NCBI GenBank assembly: GCA_022615525.1
Contig: JAKEGN010000038.1
Coordinates: 1-19,929 of the forward strand
From: Woeseiaceae bacterium
GTDB taxonomy: Bacteria > Pseudomonadota > Gammaproteobacteria > Steroidobacterales > Woeseiaceae
Direction of reading: 5' to 3'
DNA length: 19,929 bases
How positions within the stretch are numbered: position 1 is the stretch's first letter; each line of letters starts with the position of its first letter. Made by a program: the position numbers and the translations under genes. Below the pieces are notes generated by a model, which was given only the letters and a program-made list of their open reading frames with translations, was not told the origin of the DNA and ran no database searches. This document shows positions 1 through 7,044 of this stretch, in pieces.

Positions 1-1222
1 CCGGTTTGTCACTGACCAGGGCGGTCCTGAAATCATCGTCGATGATGCCGCGCGGCCAGATGGAGCAGATGGCCTGCAGCGCATCCGATTGCAGCGGGCC
101 GATGTAGGTTTGCTCCAGCGCATCGCGGCTGATGGCGTGCTCATCGATGTACGGTACATCTTCCGTGCAAACCACGGCATTGTGCATGCCGAGACTCAGT
201 GCATCGCTCATGCGCTCGGCAATCATCAGGAATTGGGACGCAAGCGGCGCAGGATTGCCGCTTGCGGCCTCGTGCACCAGCAGCGGGATCAGTGCAACGG
301 TGTTGGGGTGATAACTCAGCATGCGTATGGCAGCCGCCAGCTCACCGGCGCCGAACGTCGTTTGTTGTATTCGCCCGGTCAGCGGGTTCGGCAGGTCGAG
401 CGAGGCCGGCTGCGCCGTAAGGGCCTGTCTCAGCGACGCAAACTCGTTGCGAATGTCGGGAAACCGCTGGTTGCAGGCCGCGTCTTCGGAGCAACGATCA
501 AATATGGCATCGAGCGCCCGCTGTGCCTCGATGGCAATCACCGGACCGAGTGCGATTTCGGGCGGCACCACACCGTCGAGAACGACTGTTCGTGTGGCAG
601 CGGGATAACGCCGCAGGAAATGCTGCACCACGCGGGTGCCGTACGACACGCCGTAAAGATTCAGTTGTGGAATGTCGAGCGCCACGCGCAGGGCTTCGAG
701 ATCCTGCACTGCAACGCTGGTGGTGAAATATCGGGGATCGTGCGGCAAGGAGGCGAGGCATGATCGCGTTTCCTCGATCGTTTGCTCGATGGAAAACTGG
801 CCCTCGATCAGCTCGTCGCTGATTTCGCAGTCCATCGTTGCCGACTGGCCGGTCCCCCGCTGGTCGAGCAACAAAATGTCCCGCTTGCGGCGCACTTTCT
901 CGAATGCCTGGGCGTAGGCTGCGTAGAACTCGATCGAGCCCTGGCCGGGGCCGCCGGCGATTGCAACCAGGGGATCGGGCTCCGGCTCGAGGCTCAGCGC
1001 CGGGACCAGCGCCACGCGCAAGGCAATGAGTGCTGAATCGGGATCGGCCGGATTCAGCGGGCGCATCAGTGTTCCGCAGCGAGCCGCAACGCCCGGATAT
1101 CCCTCATCCGCGCGTATGCGGCAGTCACTCAGTTCGAGAGGCCCGGTTTCGTCGGCTGGCTGCGATCGCACGGCGGCTGCCATGCAGAGGGCGAGCAGGA
1201 TGATCGGGACTGGTGCCTTCAA
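1..1222 (-). CDS. Exported alpha/beta hydrolase, peptidase S33 / TAP-like (3' part missing)
   Basis: Probable secreted serine hydrolase of the tripeptidyl-aminopeptidase / proline iminopeptidase type (MEROPS S33), which removes short peptides or prolines from peptide N-termini. The reading frame runs off the window start, so only about 407 residues are visible. Seen: a signal peptide (residues 1 to about 20, hydrophobic IILLALCMAAAV); the oxyanion-hole motif GGPGQGS (90-96); DQRGTGQS (120-127); and the nucleophile elbow GVSYG with Ser193. The catalytic Asp and His and any C-terminal TAP-like domain would lie beyond the edge. The start is set at TTG 1222 because GGAG sits 5 nt upstream and the signal peptide then begins at once. 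An in-frame ATG at 1273 has no ribosome-binding site and would put a polar stretch before the signal peptide. The gene is divergent from mnmG. The fold is certain; the substrate is not. Confidence 0.85.
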   Translation of the reverse strand, partial: MKAPVPIILLALCMAAAVRSQPADETGPLELSDCRIRADEGYPGVAARCGTLMRPLNPADPDSALIALRVALVPALSLEPEPDPLVAIAGGPGQGSIEFYAAYAQAFEKVRRKRDILLLDQRGTGQSATMDCEISDELIEGQFSIEQTIEETRSCLASLPHDPRYFTTSVAVQDLEALRVALDIPQLNLYGVSYGTRVVQHFLRRYPAATRTVVLDGVVPPEIALGPVIAIEAQRALDAIFDRCSEDAACNQRFPDIRNEFASLRQALTAQPASLDLPNPLTGRIQQTTFGAGELAAAIRMLSYHPNTVALIPLLVHEAASGNPAPLASQFLMIAERMSDALSLGMHNAVVCTEDVPYIDEHAISRDALEQTYIGPLQSDALQAICSIWPRGIIDDDFRTALVSDKP

Positions 1223-1231
1223 TTCGACTCC
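1223..1231 (-). promoter_or_regulatory. Ribosome-binding site that decides a TTG start
   Basis: On the minus strand GGAG (1231-1228) stands 5 nt before the TTG at 1222. The upstream in-frame ATG (1273) has no purine-rich stretch before it. This supports a TTG start for the hydrolase. Confidence 0.6.
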
Positions 1232-1299
1232 GGATTTCAGCGCGCCGCTATCTTGGTGTCTCGGTCCGGGCATGTAAAGCGCTGTGGCGTATGCCGCGA

Positions 1300-1319
1300 G
1301 CCGCCATTAGAATGGCGGC
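1300..1319 (+). promoter_or_regulatory. Palindromic -10 region between the hydrolase and mnmG
   Basis: A perfect 9-bp inverted repeat (GCCGCCATT / AATGGCGGC, 2-bp centre) covers 1300-1319. Its centre reads TAGAAT at 1308-1313 on the plus strand and TCTAAT at 1311-1306 on the minus strand. Each is one mismatch from TATAAT, and each faces one of the two divergent genes. A GC-rich stretch follows the plus-strand hexamer. No convincing -35 hexamer was found on either side. Predicted leaders are about 27 nt for mnmG and about 75-80 nt for the hydrolase. It could be a symmetric two-way promoter, an operator overlapping the promoter, or both. Confidence 0.5.
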
Positions 1320-1346
1320 CCCTTTCACCTGATTATTTTTTGACCA

Positions 1347-3254
1347 ATGTCTGCGGATCGACAATTCGATGTCATTGTCATCGGCGGCGGCCACGCCGGT
1401 ACGGAAGCATCTCTTGCTGCCGCGCGTTCCGGCGCGCGCACGCTCCTGGTCACGCAGAACATCAATACGCTGGGGCAAATGAGCTGCAACCCGGCGATCG
1501 GCGGTATCGGCAAGGGGCATCTCACCCGTGAAATCGATGCCATGGGTGGTGCCATGGCACGCGCCATCGACAGGGCCGGCATCCAGTTCCGCACGCTGAA
1601 TGCCAGCAAGGGCCCGGCCGTTCGGGCAACCCGCGCGCAGGCCGACCGGCAGCTCTACCGGCAGGCGGTCCGCGCGATGTTGGAGAACCAGCCAGGACTC
1701 TCGATCTTTCAGCAATCGGTCGAGGACCTCATCGTGCAGCAGGAGCGGGTTGTTGGAGTGCGGACCGGCCTCGGCCTGGAATTCTTCGCCCGCAGCGTCG
1801 TGCTCACGGTCGGCACCTTTCTCGGCGGGCGAATCCTGACCGGGCGCAGTGAACAGTCAGGCGGTCGCGCGGGCGATCCGCCATCGAATGTTCTTGCGGC
1901 GCGCTTGCGCGAGTTACCATTTCGCGTTGCAAGGCTCAAAACCGGCACGCCACCGCGGCTCGACGGACGCACACTCGACTACTCGGTCATGCAGCCGCAG
2001 CCCGGCGACGAGCCGGTGCCGGTGTTTTCCTTTATCGGCCGGCGCAGCGAGCATCCGCGGCAGGTCAATTGCCACATCACCCGCACCACCAGCGAAACGC
2101 ACGACATCATCCGTGGTTCGCTGTCGGAATCACCAATCTACGCCGGCATCATCGAGGGTGTCGGGCCACGCTATTGCCCGTCGGTCGAAGACAAGGTGGT
2201 TCGTTTCGCAGATCGGGATGCGCACCAGATTTTCGTCGAGCCGGAAGGGCTGAGCACGCACGAGGTTTATCCCAACGGGATTTCGACGAGCCTCCCGTAT
2301 GAAACGCAGATTCGATTCGTGCGCTCGATTCCCGGCTTCGAGAAAGCACACGTGACGCAGCCGGGATACGCGATCGAGTACGACTACTTCGATCCGCGCG
2401 ACCTGCGGCCTACCCTGGAAACGAAATTCATTGCAGGTCTCTTCTTTGCCGGCCAGATCAACGGCACTACCGGTTACGAGGAGGCGGCGGCGCAGGGGCT
2501 GCTTGCCGGCATCAATGCGGCGCGACTGTCGATGGAAAAAGAGAGCTGGTTTCCGGGCCGTAGCGAGGCATACATCGGCGTGCTGGTGGACGATCTCGTC
2601 ACGCGCGGAGTCAGCGAGCCCTACCGCATGTTTACCAGCCGCGCCGAGTACCGGCTGCTGCTGCGCGAGGATAACGCGGACCTGCGGCTGACGCCGGTCG
2701 CGCGCGAACTCGGCCTGGTCGAGGACGAGCGGTGGCGGCACTTCGAGCGCAAGCGGGAAATTGTTGCGACGGAACAGCCGCGCCTGTCGTCGGCATTCCT
2801 GCACCTGGCGAACCTGACGGAAGCGGACCGTCACATACTGGGTGACGGATTTCAACGCGAATGCAGTGCTGCCGACCTGTTGCGACGCCCGGGATTCAGC
2901 TATGACGAGGTCACGAAGTTGTCGGCGGTCGGTGGTGGAGACTGGCGCAGCGACATGCACGAGGAGCTCGCTGAACAGGTTGCATTGCAACTCGAAGTGC
3001 AGGCGAAGTATGCCGGCTATATCGATCGCCAGGAGCGAGAAATAGATCGGCAATCGAAGCAGGAAATGTTGCGACTGCCGGAGGATTTCGACTACTCGTC
3101 AGTACGGGGCCTTTCCCACGAGGCGCGGCAGCGCCTGGAGGCCAGCCGGCCGGCCACCATCGGCCAGGCGTCGCGCCTCGAGGGCGTGACCGCCGCGACC
3201 ATATCGCTCCTCCTTATATACCTGAAGAAGCGCGAACTCCGTCGTAGCGCCTGA
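1347..3254 (+). CDS. mnmG: tRNA uridine-5-carboxymethylaminomethyl modification enzyme MnmG (GidA)
   Basis: FAD-dependent partner of MnmE. Together they build the cmnm5 side chain on wobble uridine 34 of several tRNAs in the cytoplasm, which stabilises decoding of two-codon families. The 635-residue protein aligns with E. coli MnmG (629 aa) from end to end. Seen: the FAD-binding GGGHAG at residues 13-18; SCNPAIGG with conserved Cys47; GPRYCPS with Cys277 (both cysteines are catalytically important in E. coli); GQINGTTGYEEAAAQG; EPYRMFTSRAEYRL; and the helical C-terminal MnmE-binding part ending LKKRELRRSA. There is almost no Shine-Dalgarno before the ATG (the leader ends in a T-run followed by GACCA), so initiation may depend on a short AT-rich leader. 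The usual companion rsmG does not follow. The next element is a REP plus long hairpin, then peptide transport genes. Identity is certain. Confidence 0.98.
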   Translation: MSADRQFDVIVIGGGHAGTEASLAAARSGARTLLVTQNINTLGQMSCNPAIGGIGKGHLTREIDAMGGAMARAIDRAGIQFRTLNASKGPAVRATRAQADRQLYRQAVRAMLENQPGLSIFQQSVEDLIVQQERVVGVRTGLGLEFFARSVVLTVGTFLGGRILTGRSEQSGGRAGDPPSNVLAARLRELPFRVARLKTGTPPRLDGRTLDYSVMQPQPGDEPVPVFSFIGRRSEHPRQVNCHITRTTSETHDIIRGSLSESPIYAGIIEGVGPRYCPSVEDKVVRFADRDAHQIFVEPEGLSTHEVYPNGISTSLPYETQIRFVRSIPGFEKAHVTQPGYAIEYDYFDPRDLRPTLETKFIAGLFFAGQINGTTGYEEAAAQGLLAGINAARLSMEKESWFPGRSEAYIGVLVDDLVTRGVSEPYRMFTSRAEYRLLLREDNADLRLTPVARELGLVEDERWRHFERKREIVATEQPRLSSAFLHLANLTEADRHILGDGFQRECSAADLLRRPGFSYDEVTKLSAVGGGDWRSDMHEELAEQVALQLEVQAKYAGYIDRQEREIDRQSKQEMLRLPEDFDYSSVRGLSHEARQRLEASRPATIGQASRLEGVTAATISLLLIYLKKRELRRSA

Positions 3255-3276
3255 ACGACCCGGCTCCGCCTTGCGC

Positions 3277-3304
3277 TGCAGGAGAGGGCAACGCGCGCGA
3301 CAGC
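3277..3304 (+). repeat. Degraded REP-like element after mnmG
   Basis: Aligned without gaps to the REP at 18873-18900, 20 of 28 positions agree, including GGAG near the start, the central GCA and the tail GCGAC. The GTAG head has become GCAG and the central stem is no longer perfect, which points to an old, decayed copy. It lies 21 nt before the long hairpin at 3326. Confidence 0.5.
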
Positions 3305-3325
3305 GGTCCTGATCCCGCACTGCGT

Positions 3326-3401
3326 GCTGGCAATGCACCGGGATGCCCTTCTCACTCAGAAATCCTAATTCGCTCGAAGGGCATCCCGGTGCATTGCCAG
3401 C
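3326..3401 (-). repeat. Long perfect hairpin, copy 1 of a conserved-core / variable-arm element
   Basis: Arms 3326-3351 and 3376-3401 are perfect reverse complements over 26 bp and enclose a 24-nt loop. Read on the minus strand, the loop centre is TTAGGATTTCTGAGTGA. The hairpin at 18905-18986 carries the same loop on the plus strand with 3 changes in 24. The outer 19 bp of each arm have no similarity to the arms of the other copy. No T-run follows on either strand, so this is not a standard intrinsic terminator, although a 26-bp stem after mnmG could still slow polymerase or protect the mRNA 3' end. Confidence 0.95.
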
Positions 3402-3609
3402 CGGTAGCGCGGCGGGTCGCCGTCGTGCAACGCAGGATCCGGATCGAACCATGCGGTGCCAGCTTTCCCCGGTCGCGAGCACGGCGCGCTCCTGCAAGTC
3501 AATCTCAAGTCAGCGGGGCGCCGGCGAGGGCAGGCAGGTTTCAGCGGGCGGCACGGCGGTACGGTATCCTTTGCATCTGTGTTCGCGCCCGGGAGGCGTC
3601 GCCTTGTTC

Positions 3610-5250
3610 ATGCGCCAGGCAGGTGCTCGTCGCCACCATCGTTTTTGGATGGCGCTCATTGCGTTGCTCGTGCTGGTCGCGGGTATCACACTGCTGGTGG
3701 AGGAGCTGCCGGAGGTCCCGCCGCCGCCGCTATCGGTGCTCAATCGCTCGCTCGCGACCGAACCCGAGTCGCTCGACCCGCACAAGGTGCGCACCAAGCA
3801 GGCCGGCGATGTGTTGCGCGACATCGGAGAGGGGCTCACCGGCTACACGGAGAGTGGCGAGCTCATAGGCACGGGCGCCGAGCGCTGGGAAATTTCTGAA
3901 GACGGCTTGACCTATCGTTTTTTCCTGCGGCCGGACGCGCGCTGGTCTACCGGCGACGCGGTAACCGCAGAAGACTACGTGTATTCGTTTCGTCGCCTGA
4001 TCGACCCGGCAACCGCCGCTTTTTTTGCCGAAGTACTGATCGACGTCGAGAATGCGGCAGCGATCATTTCCGGCGACGCACCACCTGAAGCACTCGGTGC
4101 AGAGGCCACAGGGGAATTCGAGCTGACCGTCCGGCTGGCGCGCAGGGTGCCGTATTTTCTCTCGTTGCTTACGAACCCGGCAGCTTACCCGGTGCATGCG
4201 GAATCCGTGCGCAAGTATGGCGAGGCCTATGCGCGTGCCGGCAACCTGCCGAGCAACGGCGCGTACAAACTGGGTAACTGGGTCATCGGGTCGGTCATCG
4301 AGCTGGTGCGCAATGACATGTATCGCGAGAACGCCAATACGGCAATCGATGCGGTGAACCACCATGTAGTCACCGACGGGGTCGCGGAACTGAATCGTTA
4401 TCGCGCTGGTGAGCTTGATATCACTTCCAATGTTCCGCCGGAGGCGTTCGCCGAGGTGCGCCGAGAACGGCCCGGGGAACTTCGCGTGTCGCCATATCTC
4501 AGCGTGTATTTCTATGGCTTCAATCTCACCCGACCGCCATTCAGGGACAACGCGGCGCTGCGCAAGGCGCTCTCAATGGCCATCGATCGTGAAGAGCTGG
4601 TGGAGAAGATCACGGGTCGGGGCGAGCAGGCTGCCTATGGCTGGGTACCTCCGGGCGTGCACGACTATGAACCGCGTCAATTCTTCTACGCGTCGTTGGA
4701 CAAGGAGGAGCGCGAAGCTGCCGCCGTGCGCATGTACAACGAGGCAGGCTACGGCAGGGATCAACCGGCCGAAATCGAGTTGCGGTACAACACCGCCGAC
4801 GTGACGCAGAGGATAGCGCTCGCGATCCAGGCCATGTGGCGCGACGTCCTTGGACTGGAGGTGAAACTGATCAACGAGGAGCAGCAGGTTTTGCTTTCGA
4901 ACATACGCGCGATGCAGGTCACCCAGGTCTTTCGCCTGGCATGGACGGGCGACTACAACGACGCCAACAGCTTCCTGTACCTGTTCCGCAGCGACAGCCC
5001 GTCCAACCTGTTCGGCTACCGTAACGAGGAGTTCGACGTACTACTGGAACAGGCCGCAAATCAGACCGACCCGACGCGGCGACGCTTTTTCCTGGAAGAG
5101 GCGGATCGCGTCCTGTTGTCGGACCACCCGGTGATTCCGATCTACTTTTATGTGAGCAAACACCTGGTCAGTCCGCGTGTTCGCGGCTGGGGAGACAATG
5201 TACTGGATTATCATTACAGTCAGTACCTGAGTCTCGCCGCCAAACCCTGA
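3610..5250 (+). CDS. oppA: Oligopeptide ABC transporter, substrate-binding protein (OppA-like)
   Basis: Captures peptides in the periplasm and delivers them to the OppBC channel; SBP_bac_5 family. The body from about residue 38 follows E. coli OppA closely: SLDPHK near the start, YRFFLRPDARWS, VTAEDYVYSFRRLIDP, SNGAYKLGNWV, LNRYRAGELDIT, YFYGFN with PPFRDN, and TGDYNDANSFL, which contains the Asp that in OppA binds the peptide amino group. The N-terminus is basic, then one hydrophobic segment (about residues 14-34), then EELPEVPPPP. There is no lipobox and no clear signal-peptidase site, so it may stay membrane-anchored. Start choice: ATG 3610. GGAGG at 3592-3596 is better spaced (7 nt) for the in-frame TTG at 3604, so 3604 is a real alternative. 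First gene of a four-gene operon. Confidence 0.93.
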   Translation: MRQAGARRHHRFWMALIALLVLVAGITLLVEELPEVPPPPLSVLNRSLATEPESLDPHKVRTKQAGDVLRDIGEGLTGYTESGELIGTGAERWEISEDGLTYRFFLRPDARWSTGDAVTAEDYVYSFRRLIDPATAAFFAEVLIDVENAAAIISGDAPPEALGAEATGEFELTVRLARRVPYFLSLLTNPAAYPVHAESVRKYGEAYARAGNLPSNGAYKLGNWVIGSVIELVRNDMYRENANTAIDAVNHHVVTDGVAELNRYRAGELDITSNVPPEAFAEVRRERPGELRVSPYLSVYFYGFNLTRPPFRDNAALRKALSMAIDREELVEKITGRGEQAAYGWVPPGVHDYEPRQFFYASLDKEEREAAAVRMYNEAGYGRDQPAEIELRYNTADVTQRIALAIQAMWRDVLGLEVKLINEEQQVLLSNIRAMQVTQVFRLAWTGDYNDANSFLYLFRSDSPSNLFGYRNEEFDVLLEQAANQTDPTRRRFFLEEADRVLLSDHPVIPIYFYVSKHLVSPRVRGWGDNVLDYHYSQYLSLAAKP

Positions 5251-5269
5251 AATCAGGTACACATCGAGA

Positions 5270-6193
5270 ATGCTGCGCTATGCCCTGATGCGCCTCGTGG
5301 GTGCGATTCCGACCTTGTTCCTGGTCGTGCTCGTCGCATTCCTGATGGTGCGGGCTGCGCCGGGCGGGCCGTTCGATACGGAACGTGTGCTGCCGCCGGA
5401 AGTTGCCGCAAACATCGAGCGGGCATACCACCTCGATGAGTCCTTGCCGCAGCAGTTTCAGCGTTATCTCTTCGGTGTCATGCGAGGTGATTTCGGACCG
5501 TCGTTCCGTTACAGCGACTACACGGTTGCAGAGCTGGTCCGAGGCGCAATGCCGGTTTCGGTACGGCTTGGCATCCTGGCAATGATACTGGCACTCATAG
5601 TCGGCGTTGCCGCGGGTCTGTTAGCGGCATTGCGCAGAAATACCGTGACCGACAGGATCGTCAGTGCCATAGCCATGACAGGCGTTTCGATACCTGTGAT
5701 CGTGATCGGGCCGTTGCTGGTGCTCTTCTTTGCAGTACAACTGGGCTGGTTGCCGGCCGGATGGAGCGGCGGGCGCGGCGCGTCGCGCTGGGTCATGCCG
5801 GTGATCGCTCTCGCATTGCCACAGATAGCATTCATCGCACGCATAACGCGAAGCAGCATGATCGAGGTACTCGAAAGCGAGTTCATTCGCACCGCGAGGG
5901 CACAGGGCCTGGCAACGGCAAGCATCATTCGCTACCACGCAATGAAGCCGGCGATGCTGCCGCTCCTTTCGTATCTCGGACCGGCGATCGTGGGTATCGT
6001 GACCGGCGCGATTGTCGTGGAACAGATCTTTGGTATCCCGGGACTCGGCCGGCTGTTCGTACAGGGCGCACAGAACCGGGACTTCACGCTCGTCCTGGGC
6101 CTCGTCATCCTGTACGCCACTCTTATCATCGTGCTGAATCTGATCGTGGACCTGTTGTACGGCGTCATCGACCCGCGGGTGCGCCGAACGTGA
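5270..6193 (+). CDS. oppB: Oligopeptide ABC transporter permease OppB
   Basis: One of the two inner-membrane channel subunits of the peptide importer (binding-protein-dependent transport inner-membrane component, OppB/DppB type). 307 residues, the usual length for the family. Seen: the typical start MLRYALMRLVGAIPTLFLVVLVAFLMVR forming the first membrane helix; the short periplasmic part with APGGPFD and YHLDESLP; DFGPSFRYSDYTV; several further hydrophobic segments; the cytoplasmic coupling (EAA) loop ESEFIRTARAQGL; GIPGLGRLFVQ; and the final DPRVRR that closes OppB-type proteins. It begins 19 nt after the binding-protein stop and its stop overlaps the oppC start by 4 nt. The ribosome-binding site is weak, so translation probably relies on coupling. 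Confidence 0.95.
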   Translation: MLRYALMRLVGAIPTLFLVVLVAFLMVRAAPGGPFDTERVLPPEVAANIERAYHLDESLPQQFQRYLFGVMRGDFGPSFRYSDYTVAELVRGAMPVSVRLGILAMILALIVGVAAGLLAALRRNTVTDRIVSAIAMTGVSIPVIVIGPLLVLFFAVQLGWLPAGWSGGRGASRWVMPVIALALPQIAFIARITRSSMIEVLESEFIRTARAQGLATASIIRYHAMKPAMLPLLSYLGPAIVGIVTGAIVVEQIFGIPGLGRLFVQGAQNRDFTLVLGLVILYATLIIVLNLIVDLLYGVIDPRVRRT

Positions 6194-7044
6194 GTGGCAG
6201 GGCGGCGCTCTTGCTGTTCTTGAGGGCAGCCCGAAATAATCGAGTGCTCATGACAAGCGCCACGATTATCGCGCTGATCGCGGTGATTTCGATCGTTGGT
6301 CCGCTGCTCAGTCCGCACAGCCACACAATGACAAATCTTGACGCGCGGCTACTGGCGCCCTCGCTGTCGTCGTGGCAGTTGTTCGGAACCGATGACCTTG
6401 GCCGAGATGTGTTCGTGCGTACGCTGGCTGGAACGCAGGTCACCCTGCTCGTGGCTTTTGTCGCCAGTGCCGTGAGCCTGATCATCGGCGTGTCTTATGG
6501 TGCTATCGCAGGATACTTCGGCGGCGCCGTGGATGCGGTCATGATGCGCATAGTGGATGTGCTGTACGCATTGCCGTACATCTTTTTCGTCATCCTGCTG
6601 ATGGTGGTTTTCGAGCGCAGCCTGCTGCTCGTTTTCGTAGCCATCGGCGCGGTGAACTGGCTCGACATGGCGCGTATCGTGCGCGGCCAGACGCTCAGCC
6701 TGAAGGAACGCGAGTTCGTGCAGGCCGCACGTCTCATCGGCGTGTCGCGTCGTTCGATAGTCCTGCGACACATCACGCCGAACCTGCTCGGCACGGTCAT
6801 CGTATACCTGACACTCACCATCCCACACGCAATCCTGATGGAGTCCTTCCTCAGCTTTCTCGGGCTCGGGGTGCAGGAGCCCGACGCATCGCTGGGCACC
6901 CTGGTGAATGCCGGCGCGAATTATCTGGAACAGGCACCATGGATGCTGCTTGCGCCGGCGATCCTTCTGGCCATCATGCTGTTCTGTTTCAATTTCCTTG
7001 GTGACGGCCTGCGGGATCTCGCTGATCCACGGAAGCACAAGTGA
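6190..7044 (+). CDS. oppC: Oligopeptide ABC transporter permease OppC
   Basis: Second inner-membrane channel subunit, partner of OppB. 284 residues from a GTG start that overlaps the oppB stop in the sequence GTGA; this is the usual tight coupling and restores the first membrane helix (LMTSATIIALIAVISIV). Seen: FGTDDLGRDVFVR, a hallmark of OppC/DppC permeases; a glycine-rich second hydrophobic region; the coupling loop LKEREFVQAARLIGVS; FLSFLGLGVQEPDASLG; and the ending NFLGDGLRDLADPR. An ATG 20 codons downstream (6250) would cut off the N-terminal cytoplasmic part, so the GTG is preferred. The stop overlaps the start of the ATPase gene. Identity is firm. Confidence 0.95.
   Translation: MSGRAALLLFLRAARNNRVLMTSATIIALIAVISIVGPLLSPHSHTMTNLDARLLAPSLSSWQLFGTDDLGRDVFVRTLAGTQVTLLVAFVASAVSLIIGVSYGAIAGYFGGAVDAVMMRIVDVLYALPYIFFVILLMVVFERSLLLVFVAIGAVNWLDMARIVRGQTLSLKEREFVQAARLIGVSRRSIVLRHITPNLLGTVIVYLTLTIPHAILMESFLSFLGLGVQEPDASLGTLVNAGANYLEQAPWMLLAPAILLAIMLFCFNFLGDGLRDLADPRKHK

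Larger units (their letters stand above)
3255..3603. other. Gene-free stretch between mnmG and the opp operon
   Basis: This 349-nt gap holds a degraded REP (3277-3304) and a perfect long hairpin (3326-3401), described separately. The rest (3402-3603) has no recognisable gene. A possible -10 TATCCT (3565-3570) and the GGAGG at 3592-3596 precede the opp operon, but no matching -35 was seen. An open frame from ATG 3343 joins the binding-protein gene, but it begins inside the hairpin loop and encodes a low-complexity, Arg/Ser/Gly-rich stretch, so I treat it as non-coding. Confidence 0.6.

Noticed and set aside
1223..1273. ATG 1273 as start of the alpha/beta hydrolase
   Set aside because: No ribosome-binding site, and it adds 17 polar residues before the signal peptide; TTG 1222 has GGAG at 5 nt.
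2130..3053. 307-codon open frame antisense to mnmG
   Set aside because: It lies wholly within the certain mnmG gene, and GC-rich codon use opens opposite frames; no domain was recognised.
3326..3401. Hairpins as ordinary Rho-independent terminators
   Set aside because: No T-run on either strand; the stem is much too long and the loop too large and conserved. A role in ending transcription is still possible.
3343..3609. N-terminal extension of the OppA-like gene from ATG 3343
   Set aside because: It begins inside the hairpin loop and runs through an arm, has no homology to OppA, and a membrane segment with a ribosome-binding site follows at 3592-3610.
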